A stretch of DNA of 8,016 nucleotides from assembly GCA_050249235.1 (NCBI GenBank), contig JBFWQW010000125.1, positions 1 to 8,016 of the forward strand. The letters run 5' to 3'. The notes under the pieces were generated by a model. That model was given only the letters and a program-made list of their open reading frames with translations, had not been told where the DNA came from and did no database searches. Numbering within the stretch: position 1 is the stretch's first letter; every line of letters begins with the position of its first letter. This DNA is from JAEKLB01 sp050249235 (GTDB lineage Bacteria > Actinomycetota > Acidimicrobiia > Acidimicrobiales > CADCSY01). A program made the translations under genes and the position numbers. This document shows positions 1 through 6,046 of this stretch, piece by piece.

Positions 1-710
1 GCGGCGACCTCGAGGTCGTCGCCGAAGATCATGTTGCCGTCCCGGGCGTCGCCCCAGAGCAGCACCGGCTCGCTGGTGACGTCCCGGGCCCCGGCCAGGA
101 GGCGCTCGGCGGCGGCGTCCGTGACGGGGAACTCGCGCCCGGCCGCGCACCACCGGTACCAGTCCACGAGCCGGTCGACGTAGGCCGAGAAGCCGGCCGC
201 GGCCTCGCCGCCGTCGAGCAGGAAGGCGTGGCGCTCGTGCCAGTCGACGGCGTGGACGGCGACCAGCGTGTCGAGCGCCGACCGCCACAGCCGGTCGACC
301 TCGGCGGCCGACAGGCCGGGCAGCCAGCCGACGGTGTGGATCGAGGGCTTGCCCGCCGGGACCCGCCCGGCCACCTGGTCCATCACGAAGAAGGGCGAGC
401 CGAGCACGTCGGGGTCGGCCTCGGCCCAGCGGGCCCGGGGCGTGGGCACGGGCGTGTCGCCGAGGCCCGCGAGCACGTCGAACTCTCGGATGACGTCCGG
501 GTCGCGGAAGATCGTCGTGCCCGTGGACTGGCGCCGCACGACCAGGCGCTCGTCGCCGCCGGGCGTCGACGCGGTCACCAGCACGGTGTCGTTCGACTGG
601 CCGGCGGCCGGCCGGGAGACCTCGGTGATCGTCACCCCGCCGGTGCCGAGGCGCCCGCCGAGCCAGGCCGCCAAGCGGTCCGTGAGCTCCTCGATGGGCG
701 CGAGGGTCAC
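1..710 (-). CDS. APH-family phosphotransferase (kinase-like), C-terminus cut off by the window edge
   Basis: This is a protein-kinase-like phosphotransferase of the APH/choline-kinase fold. About 236 residues are visible out of the 330-350 usual for the family; the rest lies left of the window. Seen in the translation: a nucleotide-loop-like motif GQSN (residues 37-40), the LVVRR strand with Arg59 where many kinases have Lys, a helix-C-like Glu76, and the catalytic loop WGDARDGNMIF with Asp221 and Asn226 as the expected catalytic base and metal ligand. The loop begins with Trp where antibiotic kinases have His. From family knowledge, that form is common in APH-like proteins linked to acyl-CoA dehydrogenases (ACAD10/11-like) rather than in resistance enzymes. 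The GTG start at 708-710 overlaps the TGA of the upstream oxidoreductase gene (GTGA), so the two are probably translationally coupled. The substrate is unknown, and the metal-binding Asp motif further on is not visible. A role in hydroxyacyl or lipid metabolism is inference. Confidence 0.86.
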   Translation of the reverse strand, partial: MTLAPIEELTDRLAAWLGGRLGTGGVTITEVSRPAAGQSNDTVLVTASTPGGDERLVVRRQSTGTTIFRDPDVIREFDVLAGLGDTPVPTPRARWAEADPDVLGSPFFVMDQVAGRVPAGKPSIHTVGWLPGLSAAEVDRLWRSALDTLVAVHAVDWHERHAFLLDGGEAAAGFSAYVDRLVDWYRWCAAGREFPVTDAAAERLLAGARDVTSEPVLLWGDARDGNMIFGDDLEVA

Positions 711-1765
711 CGGCCGGCGCCCTGCTCGGCGAAGGCGCCGGCCAGGCCCTCGAGGTGCTCGGCGGTGCTGCCGTGCAGCACGAGCTCGTCGGCGCCGGCG
801 TCGAGGTACTCGTGCAGGCGGGCCGCGCAGGCCTCGGTGGAGCCGGCGGCCGACGACGACGGCAGCCAGTCGGGCGGCATCGTCCGGCTCAGCTCGACGA
901 GCACCGGCCGGCTGAGCGCCTTGTCCGCCTGCTTGCCCTCGAGGCCGACGAGCGTGGGATGGCTCCGGTACCTCGCCAGGTCGTCGGGATCCCAGCCGTT
1001 GGCGGCGACGAGGCTGTCGCCCAGGCCCCGCACGTCGAAGTAGCCGGCCGCCCGGGAGCCGACGGCGAGCCCCTCCTCCTCGGGCGTGAGGTCGGGGGCG
1101 ACCACCACGGTGGCCGCGCACCGGAGGGCGGACGGGTCACGCCCGGCCGCCTCGGCCGCCTCCCGGACGATCGCCACCGAGCGACCGACGGCGTCGGGCG
1201 TGAGGAAGGGGTGGAGGATCACGCCGTCGAAGGCCGAGCCGGCCAGGGCCAGCGTCTTCGGGCCCACCGCGGCCAGCAGCACCGGGGGTGGAGCCAGGGG
1301 CGGGCGCTGGGCCAGGCGCAGCAGCGGGAAGCGACCGGCCGGGCCGTCGTAGGTGACGGTCTCGCCGGCCCAGAGGCGGCGGAGGATGGTGGCGTGGTCG
1401 CCCAGCGAGGCCAGCGTCGGCGCCGGCGCGCCGTAGTTGTTCCACCGCCACATGGCCGAGCGGCCGAGGCCGAGGGCGAAGCGCCCGCCGCTCAGCGCCT
1501 GGAGCGTCTGGCCCATGGACGCCAGCACCATCGGGTGGCGGAGCCCGGTGTGGGTGATGCCCGCCGCGATCCGCACCCGTTCGGTGACCTGGCTGAGCGC
1601 GCCGGCCAGCGACGGCAGGTCCTTGGTGTCGTAGCGCTCGCCGATCCAGACCGTGCCGAGCCCGATGGCCTCGGCCCGGCGGGCCTGGTCGAGCCCGGGC
1701 CGGGGATCGGACACGCCGCCCGGGAGCACGTAGCAACCCAGCCGGGCGGCCGTTCTGTCAGGCAC
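707..1765 (-). CDS. LLM-class F420-dependent oxidoreductase (luciferase-like TIM barrel)
   Basis: A 352-residue cytosolic flavin/F420 oxidoreductase of the bacterial luciferase-like family, expected to move hydride to or from coenzyme F420. The N-terminal strand LGCYVLPG (residues 9-16) is followed by the helix and strand GLGTVWIGERYDTKD (35-49), which is typical of the family. Other family marks are ALSGGRFALGLGRS (90-103), the phosphate-site-like stretch AAVGPKTLALAG (165-176) and FDGVILHPF (179-187). The sequence resembles the mycobacterial MSMEG_2249-type group from memory, which would need a profile search. The start is GTG at 1763-1765 with an AGGGGG ribosome site 7 bases upstream. It is the first gene of a pair with the APH-like kinase, which overlaps its stop by 4 bases, and it is divergent from the SDR gene. 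F420 rather than FMN use is inferred from the family. The substrate is not predictable. Confidence 0.9.
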   Translation of the reverse strand: MPDRTAARLGCYVLPGGVSDPRPGLDQARRAEAIGLGTVWIGERYDTKDLPSLAGALSQVTERVRIAAGITHTGLRHPMVLASMGQTLQALSGGRFALGLGRSAMWRWNNYGAPAPTLASLGDHATILRRLWAGETVTYDGPAGRFPLLRLAQRPPLAPPPVLLAAVGPKTLALAGSAFDGVILHPFLTPDAVGRSVAIVREAAEAAGRDPSALRCAATVVVAPDLTPEEEGLAVGSRAAGYFDVRGLGDSLVAANGWDPDDLARYRSHPTLVGLEGKQADKALSRPVLVELSRTMPPDWLPSSSAAGSTEACAARLHEYLDAGADELVLHGSTAEHLEGLAGAFAEQGAGR

Positions 1766-1846
1766 GGTGGAGCCCCCTCACGAGCTGGACGGACCGGGAA
1801 ACGGTAGTCGCGGCGACCTCGGCACGAGGCAGCCCGGCGTGCTTCG
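1766..1846. promoter_or_regulatory. Divergent promoter region between the oxidoreductase and SDR genes
   Basis: These 81 bases separate two start codons facing away from each other, so promoters for both units must lie here or just inside the genes. For the minus-strand gene, TACCGT (plus positions 1801-1806 read in reverse) fits an actinobacterial TAnnnT -10 element about 36 bases before the GTG, and AGGGGG is its ribosome site. No convincing -35 is visible. For the plus-strand gene I see no clear -10, and only a weak GAGG about 17 bases before the ATG. Two short inverted repeats (1807-1817 with 5-base arms, 1817-1829 with 5-base arms) are too short to call operators. Confidence 0.4.
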
Positions 1847-2623
1847 ATGTCGGCCGTGTCCAGCGCCCCCACCCCTCCCCCCGACGCCCGGCGGGTCGTG
1901 CTCGTCACCGGCGCCAACCGCGGGATCGGGCTGGCCGCGGTGGCCGGGCTGGCCCGGCTGGGCCACACCGTGCTCCTGGGGTCGCGCTCGCTCGAGCGGG
2001 GTCGGGAGGCGGCCGAGCCGCTCCGGGCCGACGGGCTCGACGTCCGGCCCATCGGCGTCGACGTCACCGACGACGACACCGTGTCGGCCGCGGTCGCCGC
2101 CATCGCGGCCGAGCACGGCCGGCTCGACACGCTGGTGAACAACGCCGCCATCAAGCTGGAGATGGCCCCGGCGCCGCCCAGCCGGAGCCGGCTCGAGATC
2201 GTGCGCAAGACGTTCGAGACGAACGTGTTCGGCACAATCCGGGTGACGTTGGCGATGATCCCGCTCCTGCACCTCTCGGCCGCGCCTCGCATCGTGAACG
2301 TCTCGAGCGGGCTGGGTTCGCTCACGCTGGCCACGACGGCCGGCACCAAGTACCAGGCCAGGCCGATGCTCAGCTACAACCCCTCGAAGGCCGCCATCAA
2401 CTCCATCGCCGTCCAGTTCGCCAACGAGCTCGGTGAAGCCGGCTTCAAGGTGAACGTGGCCGACCCCGGCTACACGAACACCGAGATGACGAGGCCGGAC
2501 GCCAACCGGGGCGGGACCCGGACGCCCGAGGAGGGCGCCGCCGTCGTCGTGCGGCTGGCCACGCTGCCCGACGACGGCCCGAACGGCGGCTTCTTCGACG
2601 ACGGGGGTCCCGTGCCGTGGTGA
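1847..2623 (+). CDS. Short-chain dehydrogenase/reductase (SDR), probably NADP(H)-using
   Basis: A 258-residue classical SDR, the usual length, acting as a cytosolic NAD(P)-dependent carbonyl/alcohol oxidoreductase. Visible motifs in order are the Rossmann loop TGANRGIG (residues 21-28), DVT (72-74), NNAA (98-101), catalytic Asn126 in ETNVFG, catalytic Ser154 in NVSSGLGS, and Tyr177/Lys181 in YNPSK, then the DPGYTNTEM loop (206-214). Arg25 before the glycines and the GSRS segment after strand 2 suggest NADP(H) preference. Ser154 and Tyr177 are 23 residues apart, longer than the roughly 12-14 of minimal classical SDRs, as in carbonyl-reductase-like members. The C-terminal GGFFDDGGPVPW is typical of that group. 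The ATG at 1847 is used because it sits just before the fold begins; GTG at 1856 is an alternative. The TGA is only 4 bases before the CoA synthetase start, which points to one operon. The substrate is unknown. Confidence 0.93.
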   Translation: MSAVSSAPTPPPDARRVVLVTGANRGIGLAAVAGLARLGHTVLLGSRSLERGREAAEPLRADGLDVRPIGVDVTDDDTVSAAVAAIAAEHGRLDTLVNNAAIKLEMAPAPPSRSRLEIVRKTFETNVFGTIRVTLAMIPLLHLSAAPRIVNVSSGLGSLTLATTAGTKYQARPMLSYNPSKAAINSIAVQFANELGEAGFKVNVADPGYTNTEMTRPDANRGGTRTPEEGAAVVVRLATLPDDGPNGGFFDDGGPVPW

Positions 2624-2627
2624 CGCC

Positions 2628-4157
2628 GTGAACCTCGGACAGCTGCTCACGAACAGCGCCCGGCGCTTCCCCGAACGGCCGGCCGTCAGCTGGGGCGACC
2701 GGGTCGTGACCTATGCCGAGCTCGACCGGCGCACGAACGGGCTGGCCAACGGGCTCGTCGCCCTGGGCGTGGCCAAGGGCGACCGGGTCGGCGTCCTGAT
2801 GCGGAACCGGCCCGAGATGCTCGAGGCGATGTTCGCCTGCTTCAAGGCCGGCTTCTGCCTCGTGCCGCTGAACAGCCGCTTCACCGCCGACGAGGTGCGG
2901 TACCACGTCGAGGACTCGGGCGCCCTGGCCGTGCTCACCGACACCGAAGGCGCCCGGCTGGTGCGCGATGCGCTCCCGGGCGCGGTCCACGTCGTGGTCG
3001 CCGGCGAGGGTGACGTCCCGCCGGGCTGCCTGGCCCACGAGGACCTGATCGCCGGCGCGGCGCCGGTGCCGGCGGTCGTCGACACCGGGCGGGACGACCT
3101 GGCCTGGCTCTTCTACACGTCCGGCACGACCGGCCGGCCGAAGGGAGCCATGCTCAGCCACGGCGCCCTCGGCTTCGTGACCGCCTCCTGGCTCGCCGAC
3201 CTCACCCCGATGGACGAGCGGGGCGTGACGCTGCACGCCGCGCCGCTCAGCCACGGCGCCGGGTTCCACGCCATCGCCGCCACCGCCCGGGGCGCCCACC
3301 AGGTGATCCCCGCCGACCCCCGGTTCGACCCGCCCGCCGTGCTCGAGCTCATGGCCCGGGAGCGGGTGACGAACACGTGGCTGGTGCCGACGCAGATCGT
3401 CATGCTGGTCGACTCGCTCGGCGGGCGCCGGCCCGATCTGCCCGAGCTCCGCCAGGTCGTCTACGGCGGGGCACCCTTCGCGCCGGCCGACCTGCGCCAG
3501 GCGCTCGAGGTGTTCGGTCCGGTGCTCGTGCAGCTCTACGCCCAGGGCGAGACGCCCATGACCGCCACCGTGCTGCCCGCCGCCGACCACGCCGCCGCGC
3601 TGGCCGGCAACCGGCCCGACCGCCTGTCCTCGGCCGGCGTGGCCCGGCCCGGCACGGACGTCCGCATCCTCGGGGACGACGACGTCGAGCTCCCGACGGG
3701 CGGCGTGGGCGAGGTCTGCGTGCGGGGCGGGGCGGTGATGCTCGGCTACTGGCGCCGGCCGGACGAGACGGCCGAGGCCCTGCGCAGCGGCTGGCTCCAC
3801 ACCGGCGACCTCGGCCGGATGGACGAGCACGGCTACGTGTACCTCCTCGACCGGGCCAAGGACCTGATCATCTCCGGCGGCTCCAACGTCTACGCGGTGG
3901 AGGTGGAGGCGGCCATGGCCGACCACCCCTCGGTGCACGAGGTGGCCGTGGTCGGGCTCCCCGACCGCACCTGGGGCGAGCTCGTGGTGGCGGTGGTCGT
4001 GGCCCGGGGCGAGCCCGACGAGGCCGCGCTGGCCGCCCACTGCCGCACCACGCTGGCCGGCTACAAGCAGCCCCGCCGCTTCGTGTTCGTCGACGCCCTC
4101 CCCCGCAACGCCTACGGCAAGGTGCTGAAGCGGGAGCTACGCGACCAGCTCACCTGA
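2628..4157 (+). CDS. Acyl-CoA synthetase (AMP-binding, FadD-like), complete
   Basis: A 509-residue ANL-superfamily ligase that activates a carboxylic acid through an acyl-adenylate to its CoA thioester; family members are about 500-550 residues. The ATP phosphate-binding motif YTSGTTGRPKG is at residues 163-173. The adenine-site motif reads LYAQGETP (303-310), with Glu308 in the conserved acidic position. TGD (392-394) gives ribose-binding Asp394, followed by DRAKDLIISGG with Arg409 in the hinge region. PRNAYGK near the end gives the catalytic Lys498. All key residues are present, so it looks active. The GTG start at 2628 lies 4 bases after the SDR stop; the region before it has only a G-run about 20 bases upstream, so translation probably depends on coupling. 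Pairing with an SDR suggests that the acid or its CoA ester is further oxidised or reduced. Chain length and substrate cannot be read from the motifs. A strong hairpin follows the stop. Confidence 0.94.
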   Translation: MNLGQLLTNSARRFPERPAVSWGDRVVTYAELDRRTNGLANGLVALGVAKGDRVGVLMRNRPEMLEAMFACFKAGFCLVPLNSRFTADEVRYHVEDSGALAVLTDTEGARLVRDALPGAVHVVVAGEGDVPPGCLAHEDLIAGAAPVPAVVDTGRDDLAWLFYTSGTTGRPKGAMLSHGALGFVTASWLADLTPMDERGVTLHAAPLSHGAGFHAIAATARGAHQVIPADPRFDPPAVLELMARERVTNTWLVPTQIVMLVDSLGGRRPDLPELRQVVYGGAPFAPADLRQALEVFGPVLVQLYAQGETPMTATVLPAADHAAALAGNRPDRLSSAGVARPGTDVRILGDDDVELPTGGVGEVCVRGGAVMLGYWRRPDETAEALRSGWLHTGDLGRMDEHGYVYLLDRAKDLIISGGSNVYAVEVEAAMADHPSVHEVAVVGLPDRTWGELVVAVVVARGEPDEAALAAHCRTTLAGYKQPRRFVFVDALPRNAYGKVLKRELRDQLT

Positions 4158-4180
4158 GCGACGGCGGGGACACGGAGACG

Positions 4181-4227
4181 CGACGGGCGGTGGCCCGGGA
4201 CCCGAGGTCCCGGGCCACCGCCCGTTG
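4181..4227. terminator. Bidirectional transcription terminator between convergent genes
   Basis: A perfect inverted repeat has 20-base arms at 4183-4202 and 4206-4225 around a 3-base CGA loop. The stem extends by a G-T wobble and a C-G pair to 4181/4227. It sits between the stop of the plus-strand CoA synthetase (4157) and the stop of the minus-strand binding protein (4252), where a shared terminator is expected. There is almost no T-run on either side, as is common in high-GC actinobacteria. The 4158-4249 spacer holds nothing else recognisable. Confidence 0.85.
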
Positions 4228-4249
4228 GCGACCGAACCCGAATCGGGGC

Positions 4250-5803
4250 TCAGCCCGTGATGTACATCCCGTAGAAGTCGGGGATGGGCTGGGTGGACAG
4301 GAACCGGAACGACACGTCGCCGACCCTGCTGTCGTCCCAGACCTGGGTCTGGACCCCGAAGAGGCCGAAGATCGTGACCGCCGTCTCGAGGGCGTGGCGC
4401 TGGAGCTCCTTCCAGAGCTTGATGCCCTCCGGCGAGTCCTCCTGCACGGCCTGGATCTTCGCCACCAGCTCGTTCAGCTCCGGGTCGTTCCAGTTGCAGA
4501 CGTTGCCGTAGCTGCCGGGCACGTACACCCGGGTCACCTTCTGCAGGCCGCTGCGCTGCAGGGCGAAGAACTGGATCGGGGCCCCCAGGGCCTCCGGGAA
4601 GAAGTCGGCCTGCGCCGGCTTCAAGGTGACCGTGATGCCGGCCTCGGCCACCTGCTGCTGGAAGACCTCGGCGGCCCGCTGCCCGTCGAGCCCGGCCGGG
4701 AAGTACATGTCGAAGGCCAGGTTCGGCATGCCGGCCGCGGCCAGCAGCGACTTCGCCTTGGGGATGTCCCGCTTGTAGAAGTCCTCGAGGCTGGGATCGT
4801 GGAAGATGCTGTCGCTGGCGAAGAAGCCCCACATCGGCTCGCCCTTGCCGTCGTAGATGGCGTTGAGCTCGTCCCGGTCGAGGGCGTAGTTCACGGCCTG
4901 GCGGACGCGCAGGTCGTTGAACGGCGGCCGGCTCTTGCAGATGTGGCCCTGGAGCAGCGAGTTGTCCGAGACGCTGGTGCTCACCTCCAGCCCGGTGCCG
5001 ACCAGTCCCTCCGCCACGGCGTAGGGGACGCTGTTGCTCAGGTCGACGGTCTTGGAGCGCAGGGCGTTGCCCAGCGACTCGGGGGTGACGTGGACGAACG
5101 TGATCTTGGCCAGCCGGATCTTCGACGCCTCGAAGTAGGTCGGGTTCTTCGCCAGCGTCACGTGGTCCTCGACCGCGAACGACTCGACCGTGAACGGCCC
5201 GGCGCCGACCGGGGTCTTGTTGAAGTCCGTTCCCGCCTTGGCCGCCGTGGGCGACACCGGCGAGGTCTCCGGGAGCGTGAGGAGGCGGTACCAGGCGCCG
5301 GCGACCGGCGTCTTGAGCTTGATGGTGAGCTCGGTCGGGGAGTCGACCGTGATCGAACCCAGCTGGTAGAGCTCCGCCTCGAACGAGCCCTGCTTGCCGA
5401 GGTTGATGTTGCGCTCGATGCCGAACTTCACGGCCTCGGCATCGAGGGGCGTCCCGTCGGAGAACTTGATGCCGCTGTTCAGCTCGACGGTGAGGGTCGA
5501 CGAGTCCACCACGGTCGCCTTCTTGGCCAGGCCGGGCTCGATGCCGCCGTCGGCCTGGCGGCGCAGCAGGGTGTCGAAGATCATCGGGTGCCAGATGAGG
5601 GGCACCGACACCTGCGTGGTGAGGTCGAAGAACAGCCCGGTCTGCGCCAGGCTCGCCGAGAGGCGCAGCTCGCCGTTGGGATCGACGTCCTCGGCGGCTT
5701 CGGAGCCGCCGCCGTCGTCGTCATCACCGCCGCAGGCGGCGGCGAGCATCGACAGCACGGCGAGCGCTGCGATGGCACGAACGAGCCAACGCTTGTGGAT
5801 CAT
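4250..5803 (-). CDS. ABC transporter substrate-binding lipoprotein, family 5 (peptide/nickel type)
   Basis: A 517-residue extracytoplasmic solute-binding protein of the SBP_bac_5 family (OppA/DppA-like), normally the receptor that hands a peptide or other small solute to an ABC importer. The N-terminus has a basic start (HKRWLVR), a hydrophobic stretch (10-23) and a lipobox ending in Cys24, so it should be a lipid-anchored surface protein. A flexible Asp/Gly/Glu-rich linker follows (25-45). Family marks include IKFSDGTPLDAEAVKFGIER (112-131), PVGAGPF (198-204) and FNDLRVRQAVNYALDRDEL (295-313). The length is normal and the frame is intact. The ATG at 5801-5803 has a run of seven G on its own strand 7 bases upstream as ribosome site. 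No permease or ATPase gene is adjacent: one flank converges with the CoA synthetase and the other diverges to the VOC gene, so it appears monocistronic. The ligand cannot be predicted. Confidence 0.95.
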   Translation of the reverse strand: MIHKRWLVRAIAALAVLSMLAAACGGDDDDGGGSEAAEDVDPNGELRLSASLAQTGLFFDLTTQVSVPLIWHPMIFDTLLRRQADGGIEPGLAKKATVVDSSTLTVELNSGIKFSDGTPLDAEAVKFGIERNINLGKQGSFEAELYQLGSITVDSPTELTIKLKTPVAGAWYRLLTLPETSPVSPTAAKAGTDFNKTPVGAGPFTVESFAVEDHVTLAKNPTYFEASKIRLAKITFVHVTPESLGNALRSKTVDLSNSVPYAVAEGLVGTGLEVSTSVSDNSLLQGHICKSRPPFNDLRVRQAVNYALDRDELNAIYDGKGEPMWGFFASDSIFHDPSLEDFYKRDIPKAKSLLAAAGMPNLAFDMYFPAGLDGQRAAEVFQQQVAEAGITVTLKPAQADFFPEALGAPIQFFALQRSGLQKVTRVYVPGSYGNVCNWNDPELNELVAKIQAVQEDSPEGIKLWKELQRHALETAVTIFGLFGVQTQVWDDSRVGDVSFRFLSTQPIPDFYGMYITG

Positions 5804-5820
5804 TGCTGGACCCCCCCGGG

Positions 5821-5878
5821 TAGCTGGTCGGGCAACCCCCAGCTGCGGCGCAGCGTGGGTTGCGGCTCGACCCAGCTA
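5821..5878 (-). promoter_or_regulatory. Nested inverted repeat in the leader of the binding-protein gene
   Basis: A 58-base imperfect hairpin lies 17 bases before the binding-protein start, just upstream of its G-rich ribosome site. Outer arms are TAGCTGG (5821-5827) with CCAGCTA (5872-5878), then TCG (5828-5830) with CGA (5868-5870). Middle arms are CAACCC (5833-5838) with GGGTTG (5857-5862). The inner arms GCTGCG (5842-5847) and CGCAGC (5849-5854) surround a single G. If transcribed, this would fold into a long stem with one internal loop, possibly controlling translation. It could instead be a DNA operator. I recognise no known riboswitch class in it. Confidence 0.5.
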
Positions 5879-5972
5879 AGCACGCCTGGCCCCCATCGGC
5901 GGGGTTCCGACTCGGGGGGCGGACGGCAACCCGTGGCCCCGGCCCCGCCGTCGACCGACCGGGCGCTCCCGA

Positions 5973-5994
5973 CGGGGCCGTCCGGACGGCCCCG
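5973..5994. promoter_or_regulatory. 22-base perfect palindrome, candidate operator upstream of the VOC gene
   Basis: The sequence from 5973 to 5994 is an uninterrupted palindrome with 11 paired positions centred on TCCGGA, with no loop. Its right half overlaps the place where a -35 box would sit if TACGCT at 6011-6016 is the -10 element of the VOC gene. Both neighbouring genes run away from it, so a terminator is unlikely. A dimeric repressor site (for example TetR-like) is a reasonable reading, but no regulator gene is in the window. Confidence 0.45.
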
Positions 5995-6010
5995 CCCGCG
6001 GGCGGACCCC

Positions 6011-6016
6011 TACGCT
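6011..6016 (+). promoter_or_regulatory. Possible -10 element for the VOC gene
   Basis: TACGCT matches the actinobacterial TAnnnT -10 pattern and lies 30 bases before the ATG at 6047, leaving room for a start point near 6022-6025 and the GAGGGGG ribosome site at 6036-6042. No TTGACA-like -35 is visible 16-18 bases upstream; that place is occupied by the palindrome. The match is short, so this is tentative. Confidence 0.35.
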
Positions 6017-6046
6017 CCCGGGGACACGCTCGTTCGAGGGGGCCCC

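Noticed and set aside
1..710. Antibiotic-resistance kinase
   Set aside because: The fold matches, but the WGD catalytic loop and the oxidoreductase partner point to a metabolic APH-like protein; nothing specific to aminoglycoside or macrolide kinases is visible.
228..1807. Long plus-strand open frames opposite the kinase and oxidoreductase genes
   Set aside because: They are antisense to two genes with clear family motifs, have no ribosome sites of note and show no recognisable domains.
1807..1829. Two adjacent short inverted repeats in the divergent spacer
   Set aside because: Five-base arms made mostly of G and C are expected by chance in such DNA, and no further symmetry supports an operator.
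2445..4040. A 531-codon minus-strand open frame antisense to the SDR and CoA synthetase genes
   Set aside because: The translation is His/Gly/Arg/Val-rich low-complexity text typical of a shadow frame, whereas the plus-strand proteins here carry full sets of catalytic motifs.
5695..5740. Trinucleotide-like repeats (GCC/GTC runs) near the start of the binding-protein gene
   Set aside because: They encode the Asp/Gly-rich linker after the lipobox Cys and are explained by low-complexity protein sequence.
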